From Novipirellula caenicola (GTDB lineage Bacteria; Planctomycetota; Planctomycetia; Pirellulales; Pirellulaceae): DNA of 64,000 bases. The notes beneath the pieces are model-generated. The model was not told the DNA's origin and searched no databases. It was given only the letters and a program-made list of their open reading frames with translations. Position 1 is the first letter of the stretch. Every line of letters begins with the position of its first letter. Both the position numbers and the translations under genes were made by a program. Below, piece by piece: positions 27,011 through 36,213 of this stretch. The DNA is taken from the NCBI RefSeq assembly GCF_039545035.1, contig NZ_BAABRO010000023.1:27161-91160 (forward strand), written 5' to 3'.

Positions 27011-27889
27011 ATGGACGATCTGTTTCAGGCGATTCTGATCATGATGAGCCTGTCATTGGCGGTCGGCATTTTCTCGGCGGTTGCGTTTGCACCACGACGA
27101 AAGAACACCGACACGGATCACCAAGGCCAAGGGGTGGTGTTGATGTTGGCCATCGTGGTCACGGGCATGTTTGCGTTTCTGTTTTATTCGGCAGGGCGAC
27201 TCTATTGGGCCAAGTGGATCGATCACTCCGCTGTGATCGTTTGGTCAAACTTCACGCCGCTGCTCGCCGCGATGGCAGCAGGGATGGTGTATCGATTGCC
27301 CAACACGCCTCATTGGCGTCAATCGCTGCTGGCCATGTCGCTTGGTTTTGCATCGGTTGCGACGGTGCTGTGGCCGTTTGTCGGTGTTTGGCTGCGGCCG
27401 CCGCCTGAAGGGGGCGACGAGGTTTTTCGCGGCATCACGCTACAGACATCCTGGGCGACATGCAGCCCCTGCGCGGCAGCCACGTTCCTGCGGGCTGGCG
27501 GGATCGAAGCGAGTGAGAAGGAGCTGATCCCGCTGTGTTTGACTGACTACAGCGGCACTCCGACGCTCGGTTTGTTTCGCGGAGTGAAGTGGATGGCAAA
27601 TCGTCATCACCGAGACGTCCAAGCATTGACGCTCACTCTGGATCAGCTCGAGTCCGATAACCGTTGGCCGGTGTTGATCATGGTCGAACTGCCGATTTCC
27701 GGAGTCAATGATCCACGCTATGCCGACCAATGGGGCTGGATTCCCGGACTCGGTCACAGTGTGGTGATCTTGGGAAAAAATTCGCGAGGCGGGTTTGTTG
27801 TTGCCGACCCCTCCGTCGGCGCAGAGATCTGGACCCGCGCCGATCTAGAAGTGTTGTGGCATGGTAATGCGATTCGTTTTCGCGAGTGA
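27011..27889 (+). CDS. Membrane protein with C39 (bacteriocin-type) peptidase-like domain
   Basis: 292 aa. Residues ~1-128 hold four hydrophobic segments. Residues ~140-292 form a C39-like papain-fold domain with all expected catalytic positions: Q145 and C151 in QTSWATCSP, H249 in GLGHSVVILG and D266 in VVADPSVG. In C39 peptidases this domain is usually fused to an ABC transporter and cuts double-glycine leaders; here there is no ATPase domain. The ATG at 27011 is chosen over an upstream frame start at 26936. The substrate is unknown. The gene is followed after ~30 bases by a compound microsatellite. Confidence 0.8.
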   Translation: MDDLFQAILIMMSLSLAVGIFSAVAFAPRRKNTDTDHQGQGVVLMLAIVVTGMFAFLFYSAGRLYWAKWIDHSAVIVWSNFTPLLAAMAAGMVYRLPNTPHWRQSLLAMSLGFASVATVLWPFVGVWLRPPPEGGDEVFRGITLQTSWATCSPCAAATFLRAGGIEASEKELIPLCLTDYSGTPTLGLFRGVKWMANRHHRDVQALTLTLDQLESDNRWPVLIMVELPISGVNDPRYADQWGWIPGLGHSVVILGKNSRGGFVVADPSVGAEIWTRADLEVLWHGNAIRFRE

Positions 27890-27918
27890 GCAGAAGCGAG
27901 AGGGGGGAGCGAGAGGGG

Positions 27919-28035
27919 GAGACACGGAGACACGGAGACACGGAGACACGGAGACACGGAGACACGGAGACACGGAGACACGGAGACACGGAGTGAGGAG
28001 TGAGGAGTGAGGAGTGAGGAGTGAGGAGTGAGGAG
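27919..28035 (+). repeat. Compound microsatellite: (GAGACACG)9 followed by (GAGTGAG)6
   Basis: Nine exact 8-mers (27919-27990) run straight into six exact 7-mers plus GAG (27991-28035), just after the C39 protein gene. It is the same compound element as at 9307-9351, with higher copy number, and reads in the same sense relative to the upstream gene. All frames through it are open on the minus strand for long stretches, giving spurious Ser/Pro/Leu/Val-rich open frames. Confidence 0.97.
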
Positions 28036-28064
28036 GTAAAGCTGAACTTGCACACTCTCCATTT

Positions 28065-28143
28065 TGGATACACAGAGGCCCCACGCAGAGTTTGCTTTGC
28101 TCGCTCGGACCTCCCCAAAACAAGTTTCGGGGAGGTGAAATGG
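28065..28143 (-). repeat. Single, diverged half-unit of the four-hairpin repeat
   Basis: Read on the minus strand: TTTCACCTCCCC, a loop, GGGGAGGTC, then CTCTGCGTGGGGCCTC and GTGT, matching the second half of the array units (ACCTCCCC/GGGGAGGTCAGAG ... CTCTGGGTGGGG ... GTGT). The loop is longer and the GTCGGC/GCCGGC arms are replaced by unrelated sequence. Opposite orientation to arrays A-E. Confidence 0.7.
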
Positions 28144-28172
28144 CTTTGCCGGATCCGCTATTCCGCAGCGGC

Positions 28173-29333
28173 TTAGCCGAGTAGCTCGGATGCGACCGAG
28201 TCGGCAAACAGGATTCCTTGTTCGCTCAGACGGATGTGATTGCCCTGTCGCTGCAGCAGGCCTTGCGCGATCGATTTTTCGATCGCGTCGCCGCATTCGC
28301 GGTGTAAGTCGATCTGGGTTTCATGAGCGAGTTCGGCGATGTCGATGCCGTCAATCAGACGGATGCCAAACGCGGCGCGTTCGCGTGCATATTGCAGTGG
28401 GGTGATCGCGTCGGATTCGGCAACCGGGGATTCGTTTTGCTGCATTCGCTTCAGGTACGTGGTGGTGCTGCGATGATTGACTTCGCGACGTCCGCCAACA
28501 AAACGTGCGGCACCAGGGCCGGCGGCGTACCAGCCTCGGCCTTGCCAGTAGGCAAGGTTGTGGCGACAACGAAAGCCGTCACGTGCAAAGTTAGAGATCT
28601 CGTAGTGCCTCAGTCCTTCAACGGCCGAACGTTCACGCGTGGTTTGATACATCACAACCTCGCTCGCCTCGTCCACTGCGTCGAGTCGTCCGGCGCGTTT
28701 TGCGGTCCAAAACGCCGTTCCCTTCTCGAACGTTAACGCGTAGGTCGAAAGATGATGGATTGGCAAATCGAGTGCGGTTTGCAAATCCGACTGCCATTGG
28801 GAAACGGTTTCCTGCGGCGCGGCGAAAATCAAATCAATCGAAACGTTGCCAATCCATTTTGCCGCCAATTCGATCGCCGCGGCGGCTTGTGATGCAGTGT
28901 GGCTGCGCTCCAATAATTTTAGTTTCGATGGCGTAAAGGACTGCACCCCGAGACTGATCCGGTTGATTCCGTGATCGGCCAGCACGCGTAGTTTATCTTC
29001 GTCGATGTCTTCGGGGTTGGCTTCGACACTTCGCTCGGCTTGGTCGGTAAGGCAAAATCGCAATTCGATTTGTTTTAGTAGCCACTCTAACTGAGTGACA
29101 CTTAGGTGCGTCGGAGTGCCTCCGCCTAGAAACAGCGTGTCAATCGAAGGTCGATCAAGCTGTGCGAGTTCTTGATCAATCGCCGACAAAAATGGCTGGA
29201 CCAAATCGTCCCGGTCCGCGATTACGGAAAAGTTGCAATAGCCACAGCGATGTCGACAAAACGGAACGTGGACGTAGGCCGATCGAGGTGTCGGCCAAGT
29301 CCAATCCGAAGGTGGATGCGAAACAGACTGCAT
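28173..29333 (-). CDS. hemW: HemW-like radical SAM protein
   Basis: 386 aa. Radical SAM signature CRHRCGYCNF, with cysteines near 26, 30 and 33, after YVHVPFC. LFLGGGTPTHLS, SVEANPEDI, ISLGVQSF, DLIFAAPQET and LSTYALTFEKGT are all HemW family segments. HemW is a heme chaperone related to HemN; it lacks the N-terminal extension and the fourth cysteine spacing of HemN. The ATG at 29333 leaves a 2-base gap after the upstream gene; a GTG at 29345 would overlap it. It ends the leftward scpA - RNase Z-like - hemW set. Confidence 0.9.
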   Translation of the reverse strand: MQSVSHPPSDWTWPTPRSAYVHVPFCRHRCGYCNFSVIADRDDLVQPFLSAIDQELAQLDRPSIDTLFLGGGTPTHLSVTQLEWLLKQIELRFCLTDQAERSVEANPEDIDEDKLRVLADHGINRISLGVQSFTPSKLKLLERSHTASQAAAAIELAAKWIGNVSIDLIFAAPQETVSQWQSDLQTALDLPIHHLSTYALTFEKGTAFWTAKRAGRLDAVDEASEVVMYQTTRERSAVEGLRHYEISNFARDGFRCRHNLAYWQGRGWYAAGPGAARFVGGRREVNHRSTTTYLKRMQQNESPVAESDAITPLQYARERAAFGIRLIDGIDIAELAHETQIDLHRECGDAIEKSIAQGLLQRQGNHIRLSEQGILFADSVASELLG

Positions 29334-29335
29334 GT

Positions 29336-30292
29336 TTAAAGCCACAGTTTCATGCGGCCACCAAGGGCATCGGGAAGTCCTTTGTTGGCAAGTCGCTTCA
29401 CTTGCGCATCGTTGTAACGCGTGCTGAGGTGAGATGCGATGATCAATTCGTTTTGGAAACGGTCGGCACGTTGCCGGTAATCGTCGATGTGCATATGCCC
29501 ATGCTTGTGGATTTTTTCTTTGCGATGCTCGGGTGCGACAAACGTCAACTCGCTGATCAACGTTTTCGCCTCGTAAAAGACCGGATTGTTATCCAGTCCC
29601 GGTGGCGATGTGTCACCGGTATAGGCGAACACCGGCACCCTCGTCTCTTCGGTGATCTCGGTTCCCGCCAATTTCAGGTCGCGGATCTTGTCGCCTTCGA
29701 GCCCTTGAAATTCGGGTTTCAATTTGTGACGCCGCTGATGAATCACAAAGCCGAGCGAATCAATCGTATGGCGAGTTTCCAGAGCTGTGACGATGTACTC
29801 GCGGCTGATGGACGTCTCATCGCCTGGCAGCAGCCCGATCAATTCGCATGGCATCGCTCCTCGATCGAGACGGCGGAACAGTTGCAGCATGTCCCAAGTG
29901 GTGTCGACAGCGGAATCCGGAAGGTAGATGACCGGCGGATCCATCTTCATCATCCGCCGCCGTGACACGTAGGCGGGCAAGGCGGCAATGTGGTCCAGAT
30001 GGGCGTGCGAGATGAACATGGTGGGCGTGCCCATGAAATCCCACGGTTGGCCGCCACAGTCGAACAAAACCTTTAGTTCATTGACTCGCCAATACGTTTG
30101 CACAGCCGCGCGTGAGTAGCCTTCGATGGTCAGACCATTGTGGACGTGAGAAAGAACAGGAAGGTTTTCAACCATCGGGCCGTAAGCATTGAGTGCAAAT
30201 TGTGAAGGAACTTGTCTAGGCCCGAACAAGATATCGTGAAGGGATGGTTTGATGTACCGGACACGATCCGAAGACCTTGCCCCGATAACCAT
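29336..30292 (-). CDS. RNase Z-like metallo-beta-lactamase protein
   Basis: 318 aa by the ATG at 30292, or 279 aa from the ATG at 30175 ([14 protein letters not shown]). Metal ligands: [11 protein letters not shown] (the HxHxDH motif), then [27 protein letters not shown] and [11 protein letters not shown], with a final [18 protein letters not shown] and [10 protein letters not shown] near the N-terminus resemble plant-type short tRNase Z. The gene may mature tRNA 3' ends, but similar proteins have other roles. It follows scpA by 30 bases with the longer start and hemW by 2 bases. Confidence 0.8.
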   Translation of the reverse strand: MVIGARSSDRVRYIKPSLHDILFGPRQVPSQFALNAYGPMVENLPVLSHVHNGLTIEGYSRAAVQTYWRVNELKVLFDCGGQPWDFMGTPTMFISHAHLDHIAALPAYVSRRRMMKMDPPVIYLPDSAVDTTWDMLQLFRRLDRGAMPCELIGLLPGDETSISREYIVTALETRHTIDSLGFVIHQRRHKLKPEFQGLEGDKIRDLKLAGTEITEETRVPVFAYTGDTSPPGLDNNPVFYEAKTLISELTFVAPEHRKEKIHKHGHMHIDDYRQRADRFQNELIIASHLSTRYNDAQVKRLANKGLPDALGGRMKLWL

Positions 30293-30322
30293 CGGCGATG
30301 GATCGTGCTGCGAACCGCGAGG

Positions 30323-31126
30323 TTAGCGCATCCGGATCGGCATGTTGCTCGCTTCGATGGCCTTGGTGCCGTAGTTGTCCACTTCGTTGACATTCAAACT
30401 GTCCGAATAGTTCGATGTGCGGACGACATAGATATCGCCATGCTCGTGCTGCAAGACCGCCGCACCGTGGTGCCGGGTCAATTCGAGCGTGGCCAAAAAC
30501 CACCCAATCAGCGACGATTTGTGGATGCCACCGGTGACAAGGTCCATCAAATGGACTTGTTCGGTCGTTTTTAGACGCTCGTGAATCCGCTGCATGTAGA
30601 CGTGGATTGGCGTGTCGTCGTAGATGACTTCGGTCGCAGGCGGGCCTGCGGCTTCACGCATGATTCGCCCAAACGCGCTGACCAAGTCCCAGATTTCCAG
30701 GTCGACGATCGGTTGATCGCCTAAATCGACTCGGCGAGTCGGCAAATCGTCCGACATCCGCTCGTACCGCTGCTGCCACCGACTGCCCATCTCATCCAGA
30801 ATGGAGGCGGCATCACGGATTTCTTTGTATTGCAGCAATCGTTCAATCAGCTCGGATTGCGGATCGACGATCTCTTCCTCGTCGCTTTCTTCGACGATTT
30901 TTGGCAAAACCGCCTGACTTTTCATCTCGACCAAGGTCGTCGCAAGGTCGAGGAAGTCCCCGATATCGCCCAGGTCCAACTCTTGCAAAATGTCCATGTA
31001 GCCGAGGTACTGGTCGACAATTTTGGACAATGACACCTCTGGCAGCGACACCTCTTGGCGGCGAACCAAGTAGAGCAGCAGGTCGAGTGGGCCACGATAT
31101 GCTGGCAATTCAACACGAAAATTCAT
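30323..31126 (-). CDS. scpA: Segregation and condensation protein A (ScpA)
   Basis: 267 aa kleisin of the SMC-ScpAB chromosome condensation complex. The N-terminal SMC-binding part shows PAYRGPLDLLLYLVRRQEVSLPEVSLSKI and DFLDLATTLVEMKSQAVLP, both signature stretches. A charged linker and a winged-helix C-terminus (HKSSLIGWFLATLELTR) follow. The ATG at 31126 matches the family start MNFRVELPAYRGP; a longer frame to 31216 is not supported. ScpB is not in the window. First gene of the leftward set. Confidence 0.92.
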   Translation of the reverse strand: MNFRVELPAYRGPLDLLLYLVRRQEVSLPEVSLSKIVDQYLGYMDILQELDLGDIGDFLDLATTLVEMKSQAVLPKIVEESDEEEIVDPQSELIERLLQYKEIRDAASILDEMGSRWQQRYERMSDDLPTRRVDLGDQPIVDLEIWDLVSAFGRIMREAAGPPATEVIYDDTPIHVYMQRIHERLKTTEQVHLMDLVTGGIHKSSLIGWFLATLELTRHHGAAVLQHEHGDIYVVRTSNYSDSLNVNEVDNYGTKAIEASNMPIRMR

Positions 31127-31470
31127 GGTTTTGCCGAGGTCCCAAGCGGTGCGAACGTAGCGAATGGAGAAGATGGGTGAGATGACGAGCGGAATACGAC
31201 TCGCTCGGTGACTCACATTAGCTTAGCAACCAAGATCACTCTAGACACGTTTTTGTGCTCATTTGCTGCGTTTTCGCGTGAACATCCTGCAGAATCATGC
31301 TGTCCAGGCCGGTGGCGACACGCCAAGCCGACGGCGATTCGCGAGCCCGCCTGGCGATTCACTTCGGAGCCGGTCTAAGCCCTTGTTGGTTTTTGTCGCC
31401 AAAATTATCATGCTACGCTCGACAAAGCGGTTCAATCCAAATCCTCGTAGATGACGATACCCCCCATCTG
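31127..31470. other. Divergent intergenic region, scpA / ilvN
   Basis: 344 bases with no gene. The ilvN frame is open from 31297, but similarity starts only at 31471. Promoters for both operons should be here. I could not see a leader peptide rich in branched-chain residues or an attenuator stem. Confidence 0.4.
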
Positions 31471-32010
31471 ATGAGCAACGACAACCAGCGGCATGTGCTC
31501 AGTGCACTTGTCCAAAACGTTCCAGGCGTTCTGGCCCACATTTCCGGCATGCTTGCCTCACGCGGATTCAATATCGATTCGCTTGCGGTCGGTGAGACCG
31601 AAAACAAGCAACTTTCCCGCATGACCTTTGTCGTCGTGGGCGACGACCGCGTGCTCGAGCAGGTCGGCAAGCAGTTGGAAAAGATCGTCACGGTCGTCCA
31701 AGTGCTCGACGTCAGCAGTCGTGATTTCGTTGAACGCGATTTGTTGTTGATGAAGATCAAAGCACCCGCCGGTCCGGTTCGCAGCGAGATTCGTGAGCTG
31801 GTCGATATTTTCCGTGGCAAGATCGTCGACGTCGGCCCGAGCGAAGTGATGGTGGAAATCAGCGGTCGCGAGAACAAGGTGCAAGCGTTCATTGAGCGGA
31901 TGCGACCTTACGGGATCACCGAACTGGCTCGCACCGGTCGTATCGCGATGGTTCGCAGCGACGCCGGAGTGCCACGCCTAAGCGACTCGCCCAAGGTGGT
32001 AACGGTTTAA
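31471..32010 (+). CDS. ilvN: Acetolactate synthase small (regulatory) subunit
   Basis: 179 aa. Two ACT-type parts: an N-terminal ACT domain with LSALVQNVPGVLAHISGMLASRGFN split by the usual valine-sensing loop region, and the C-terminal domain with DIFRGKIVDVGPSEVMVEISG and AFIERMRPYGITELARTGRIAM. This is the ilvN/ilvH subunit, which stimulates and gives valine feedback to the catalytic subunit. The large subunit gene (ilvB) is not in the window. It is followed by ilvC in the same direction with ~90 bases between, so the two probably form one branched-chain amino acid operon. Confidence 0.93.
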   Translation: MSNDNQRHVLSALVQNVPGVLAHISGMLASRGFNIDSLAVGETENKQLSRMTFVVVGDDRVLEQVGKQLEKIVTVVQVLDVSSRDFVERDLLLMKIKAPAGPVRSEIRELVDIFRGKIVDVGPSEVMVEISGRENKVQAFIERMRPYGITELARTGRIAMVRSDAGVPRLSDSPKVVTV

Positions 32011-32100
32011 CGAATCAACGTTCTGCCGCTCGCCCCCCTAGAGTTTTCTTATACCAATAGACAATTTCTTACTTAACAACCCAAAGATTTGAGCCCCGTT

Positions 32101-33105
32101 ATGGCTGCTACGATTTACTACGAAAACGATGCGGATTTGTCTCACCTCAAAGGCAAGACCGTCGCAATTCTTGGCTACGGTTCGCAAGGCCACGCACAGG
32201 CTCAAAACCTTCGTGACAGCGGATGTGAGGTGATCATCGGGCAACGCCCCGGATCGGCGAATTATGACTTGGCCGTTTCGCATGGCTTCAAGCCGATGTC
32301 GATCGACGAAGCGACCAAGGCAGCGGACGTTATCAACGTCCTGCTTCCCGATGAAGTTCAAGGCGACATCTATCGCCAACACATCGAGCCGAACTTGGAA
32401 CCTGGCAACGTGTTGATGTGCTCGCACGGTTTCAATATCCACTTTGGCCAAATCGAGCCGCCCAAGGGAATCGACACCTTGTTGGTCGCTCCCAAAGGCC
32501 CCGGGCATTTGGTACGTAGCGAATACGAAAAAGGTGGCGGCGTTCCTTGTTTGATCGCGTTGGGCGAAGGGGCTTCGGAAACCACTAAACAAATCGGTTT
32601 GGCCTACGCCAAGGCGATCGGCGGAACGCGTGGCGGTGTGATTGAGACCACGTTTGCCGAAGAAACCGAAACCGACTTGTTCGGCGAACAGGTTGTGTTG
32701 TGCGGCGGCGTCAGCGAATTGGTGAAAGCTGGTTTTGAAACGCTTGTCGAAGCTGGTTATCAGCCTGAAATGGCTTACTTCGAGTGCATGCACGAATTGA
32801 AGCTGATCGTTGATTTGTTGTACCAAGGCGGTTTGAGCTACATGCGTTACAGCATCAGCAACACTGCCGAATACGGTGACTACGTCAGCGGTCCACGTAT
32901 CATCACCGACGAAACCAAAGCCGAGATGAAGAAGATTTTGACGGAAATCCAACACGGCGAGTTCGCTCGCAAGTGGATTTCGGAAAATCGTGCCGGTGCA
33001 CCTTTCTTCAAGGCAACTCGTCGTTTGGAGCGTGAGCATGGCGTCGAGCAAATCGGCCGTGGACTTCGCCGCATGATGACTTGGATCGACGAAAAGGAAG
33101 TTTGA
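32101..33105 (+). CDS. ilvC: Ketol-acid reductoisomerase
   Basis: 334 aa class I enzyme of valine, leucine and isoleucine synthesis. The Rossmann motif [17 protein letters not shown] follows 20 residues after the start. [41 protein letters not shown] and the metal-binding [15 protein letters not shown] are conserved, and [22 protein letters not shown] closes the family pattern. The [11 protein letters not shown] loop supports NADPH use. I start at the ATG at 32101; 12 upstream bases stay open. An antisense open frame covers it but has no similarity to a real protein. Confidence 0.96.
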   Translation: MAATIYYENDADLSHLKGKTVAILGYGSQGHAQAQNLRDSGCEVIIGQRPGSANYDLAVSHGFKPMSIDEATKAADVINVLLPDEVQGDIYRQHIEPNLEPGNVLMCSHGFNIHFGQIEPPKGIDTLLVAPKGPGHLVRSEYEKGGGVPCLIALGEGASETTKQIGLAYAKAIGGTRGGVIETTFAEETETDLFGEQVVLCGGVSELVKAGFETLVEAGYQPEMAYFECMHELKLIVDLLYQGGLSYMRYSISNTAEYGDYVSGPRIITDETKAEMKKILTEIQHGEFARKWISENRAGAPFFKATRRLEREHGVEQIGRGLRRMMTWIDEKEV

Positions 33106-33108
33106 TCC

Positions 33109-33729
33109 ATGGCATCGTCAGATCCATTGCAAGTGTTTCGTGTTGCGGATCTGACGCAGATGCAGATCGATAGGGTTCGGCGTTGGCACGTCGAACCGAT
33201 GGGACATTCGTTGACGGGCATCATGGGGCTCGTCTGTGACCAACATGCCACCAATTTTCAGTTGTGGCACGAAGAGGACAAGGCACGCAGTCCCACCGCC
33301 ACCGATACGGAAATCGCAGCCGTCAAACGCACGATTGATGGCTTGAACCAGCAGCGTCATAACCAGATCGAAAAAATCGATGACGCAATTTCGGAAGCCA
33401 TCGCTGCGGCGGGGATCACGACCGCTGCTGACGCTCCGATCAACACCGAGACGCCCGGCAGTGTGATCGATCGTTTGTCGATCCTATCGCTGCGGTTGTT
33501 TCATTACGGTGAGCAGTGTGATCGCAGCGATACCGAACCCGAGCACCGGGCAAAAGTCGCTCAGCGGCTAGCGGTCTGCGAGACCCAATTGGCTGATTTG
33601 TCGTTGTCGCTACAGCAATTGTTGGATGACATTTTTGCAGGCCGAAAGCGTCACAAGACCTATCGCCAGATGAAAATGTACAACGACGCCTCGCTCAACC
33701 CTGCGATCTATAACGCGGGTAAATCATAA
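33109..33729 (+). CDS. DUF4254 protein
   Basis: 206 aa, beginning three bases after the ilvC stop. It carries the DUF4254 pattern: VCDQHATNFQLWHEEDKARSPTATD, then VKRTIDGLNQQRHNQIEKIDD with predicted helices, DRLSILSLRLFHY, and an ending QMKMYNDASLNPAIY. Function is unknown. Members often sit near cell-surface glycan genes; here it follows ilvC. The tight spacing means co-translation is likely. The all-helical make-up is inferred from sequence. Confidence 0.78.
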   Translation: MASSDPLQVFRVADLTQMQIDRVRRWHVEPMGHSLTGIMGLVCDQHATNFQLWHEEDKARSPTATDTEIAAVKRTIDGLNQQRHNQIEKIDDAISEAIAAAGITTAADAPINTETPGSVIDRLSILSLRLFHYGEQCDRSDTEPEHRAKVAQRLAVCETQLADLSLSLQQLLDDIFAGRKRHKTYRQMKMYNDASLNPAIYNAGKS

Positions 33730-33898
33730 CCCTAAGCCGGATCTCGAGCCGCGGTGTTGACGTAGATTCGGTAGACGGCGAAAGTGAGGGGCGATTCGTT
33801 GCCGAAAATTCGCTCTGGTGTGTTGCTGCCCAAGAAACGAAGAGACGAAGAGTCGATCGTATCCGATGTTCCCCACGCGGCATGGTGGCGTCGTGTTA

Positions 33899-35635
33899 CT
33901 AATGCGGACGGCTTTGGTTGTAGAGTTCTCGGATTTCGAAGTCAGATAATGTGCGGCTGAATATCGCAAATTCATCGATCCGACCGTTCAAGTTGCGGAC
34001 CGGTTCGCTGTCGTATTTTCGCTCGGGGCTCCAATTTCCTAATTCAGCTTTGCCAAAACGAATCTTATTGACAGGTTCTTGCGGGACATTGGGTTCGCTG
34101 CCGGTACGTAGGTCAAACCGGGCAACCCGTTCGCCATTGAGGTAGTGGGAAAGGGTTTGCGATTTCTTGTCGACCACGACTGCCAAGTGAATCCAACGCC
34201 CGAGGTCCTCGTACCCCAGTACGGGCTTGCTTACAAAAATACGACGTGGCGAATTTGCCAGTTTGATCCCAGCGTCGATCTCGCCCGTCGATTTCAGCTG
34301 CCAGTGTAAATGGCCGTCATCGTAACGATCGGTTAAGAAAATCGAGTTGAAGTGTCGGTCAAAGCCATCGAGTCGGAGCCAAGTCGTCATGCTTACGTCC
34401 TCGAATTCACCGGGGATATTTAGCCGCACTCGATCGCTTGGTTTCTTGAATTCAAGCGACGGCTTCAGGTCCCAGCGGCCCGAGCTTACTTCGCATCCCA
34501 CAATCGATCCGTCAATCGCGTTTTGGCTTTTGTCTTTCAACACTTGTGGGTTTTGGCTTTGCGAATCAAAGTCATAGAACACCACCAGGTCTTTGTCGTG
34601 TTGAATTTTCGTGCGGTAATCGGACCACGCACGGAAGGTTTTTCGCTCCTGTTCCGTTTTTCGCAGGCTCAAATCACTGTTGTTCGTGAATTGACTGGTG
34701 TCCGATTCGATCCTTGCCCATTGGTTGTTGTCTTTTTGCTGAAGCCCTTCGCCCGACAGCACCGTTTGCGGTAAGTCGTCGCCGTGCAACGAATGAACAT
34801 GGACTTCTCCGTCGAACACGTGCAATTCCTGCTTGCCATCTGGTTTGATTTCCACTCCAAACTCAGTCCCCATGTCCAGGTACTTTGTGTCCAGCGTTTC
34901 GATTGAAAATCCAACCGCGGCCGGAGGGACATAGCAGCGGATTTTGCCGTTGTGCAGTACAGCCTTTTCCTTCGACACTAGGTCGAGCTTTGCAGGGCCT
35001 TCGACAACGACCATCGCACCTGAAAGAAACACAATCTCTAAAATGCCGGATTCAAAATTCAATACATGATTAGGAATCACTTCGCCCACACGAAGCGGCG
35101 TCGCCGATGGCCCCCAGTTCACATCGACGGCACTCTTGATCAACGCAATCGATTGGTTGCCAACCAGTCGGGTCGGAGGAAGCGGTGGGTTGATCAACTG
35201 GGCTTCTTGGGTTGCGGGATCAGCCAATTGGATTGGCGCATGCGTTCCGTTGTTCGGCTGATAAAGAAACGAAAAGATGGCGATGCCGATCGAAGCGGCG
35301 CAGGCCAGTGTCATCATTAGCCAAGTCAACTTCAGCTGACGGGATTGAGATCTGGACGAGCTATGGGCGGCCTCTCGATTGGTGTCACTTGGGTCGCAAT
35401 CCATGACCGCGGCCATTGATAAGCCGTGCGAATCCACAGCGGATTGGTTGATGTCATACATGTCAGCGATTTCATTCAGTGCTGCGTGAGTCAACATCGT
35501 CTCACGGAACTGTTGTCGTCGCTCAACATCATCGCGGAGCATCGTTTCAAGCCGGCTAAACGATTCCCGGTCTAGCAGTCCCGCGCAGTAGCGATCGACA
35601 AGATCGTCGAAATCGTTTGGATTAAAGGCATCCAT
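33899..35635 (-). CDS. FecR/LamG domain protein, likely membrane partner of the adjacent sigma factor
   Basis: 578 aa. The N-terminal ~90 residues are helical, with YCAGLLDRESFSRLETMLRDD resembling anti-sigma starts. A single membrane segment (~105-125) follows, then a FecR-like domain (LNFESGILEIVFLSGAMVVVEGP, DTKYLDMGTEFGVEI, VFDGEVHVHSL), and a C-terminal LamG/concanavalin-like domain (DRVRLNIPGEFEDVSMTTWLRLDGF, GRIDEFAIFSRTLSDFEI). This architecture is common in planctomycetes. The gene starts 32 bases after the sigma factor stop, so they form a pair. Role as an anti-sigma factor sensing a surface ligand is inference. Confidence 0.82.
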   Translation of the reverse strand: MDAFNPNDFDDLVDRYCAGLLDRESFSRLETMLRDDVERRQQFRETMLTHAALNEIADMYDINQSAVDSHGLSMAAVMDCDPSDTNREAAHSSSRSQSRQLKLTWLMMTLACAASIGIAIFSFLYQPNNGTHAPIQLADPATQEAQLINPPLPPTRLVGNQSIALIKSAVDVNWGPSATPLRVGEVIPNHVLNFESGILEIVFLSGAMVVVEGPAKLDLVSKEKAVLHNGKIRCYVPPAAVGFSIETLDTKYLDMGTEFGVEIKPDGKQELHVFDGEVHVHSLHGDDLPQTVLSGEGLQQKDNNQWARIESDTSQFTNNSDLSLRKTEQERKTFRAWSDYRTKIQHDKDLVVFYDFDSQSQNPQVLKDKSQNAIDGSIVGCEVSSGRWDLKPSLEFKKPSDRVRLNIPGEFEDVSMTTWLRLDGFDRHFNSIFLTDRYDDGHLHWQLKSTGEIDAGIKLANSPRRIFVSKPVLGYEDLGRWIHLAVVVDKKSQTLSHYLNGERVARFDLRTGSEPNVPQEPVNKIRFGKAELGNWSPERKYDSEPVRNLNGRIDEFAIFSRTLSDFEIRELYNQSRPH

Positions 35636-35667
35636 CAGTGATTTGGTTTCTGTGGGTTGATTGGTTT

Positions 35668-36213
35668 TCAGCTTGGCTTCAGTTTCGTTTCAACGCACTG
35701 TTTCAAGGCGCGCCGCAAGCGACCGAGTAGTTTGTAGAGGCGATTGACGGATAGGCTGTGTTTTTCAGCAACGCGATTTATCGGAGTTCCGCACGCGTAG
35801 GCGGACACCAAAAGATTTCGGTCAGGTTCCTGTAAATGCGACATGCAGTCGCTCAAATAGCGAATGCGATCTTCGACATCGAGAGCATGGTCGTCCGAAA
35901 CATATTCCTCTGCCAATGTCGTGATTAGGCCTTCATCAAGCACCAATCGGTCCCGCGCCAGTTTGCGGCGATACGTCAGGACTTCAAATCGAGCAATCAC
36001 GTACGCCCATTTGAGAAATCCTGATGGGTCATCGAGTTCATCGAATTTCTTCCAAAGTACAGTGCTGACGTTTTGCATCACTTCATCGACCGAATCGCGG
36101 TCGCAAAGCAACGTAAACAAAAATGCACGTATGCGACGTTCGTGGGTGGTAAAGAGTTGAACAAAGTTTGCGACATCTGCTTCGCTCTCCGATCGTTCTC
36201 CTTGGTTGCTCAT
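35668..36213 (-). CDS. ECF-type RNA polymerase sigma factor
   Basis: 181 aa with sigma region 2 (FTTHERRIRAFLFTLLCDRDSVDEVMQNV, FDELDDPSGFLKWAYVIARFEVL) and region 4 with a helix-turn-helix (LVSAYACGTPINRVAEKHSLSVNRLYKLLGRLRRAL). It matches the planctomycete ECF sigma group that is usually followed by FecR proteins. The FecR/LamG gene lies directly downstream on the same strand. The upstream 330 bases separate it from a divergent DUF1559 gene, a plausible target. Confidence 0.9.
   Translation of the reverse strand: MSNQGERSESEADVANFVQLFTTHERRIRAFLFTLLCDRDSVDEVMQNVSTVLWKKFDELDDPSGFLKWAYVIARFEVLTYRRKLARDRLVLDEGLITTLAEEYVSDDHALDVEDRIRYLSDCMSHLQEPDRNLLVSAYACGTPINRVAEKHSLSVNRLYKLLGRLRRALKQCVETKLKPS

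Noticed and set aside
27705..28296. Long minus-strand open frames through the compound microsatellite
   Set aside because: All are translations of the 8-mer/7-mer repeats (Ser-Val-Ser-Pro and Leu-Leu-Thr-Pro patterns) with no start or domain.
32038..33051. Long minus-strand open frame opposite ilvC
   Set aside because: It is a shadow of ilvC, shows no family similarity, and ilvC matches ketol-acid reductoisomerase throughout.
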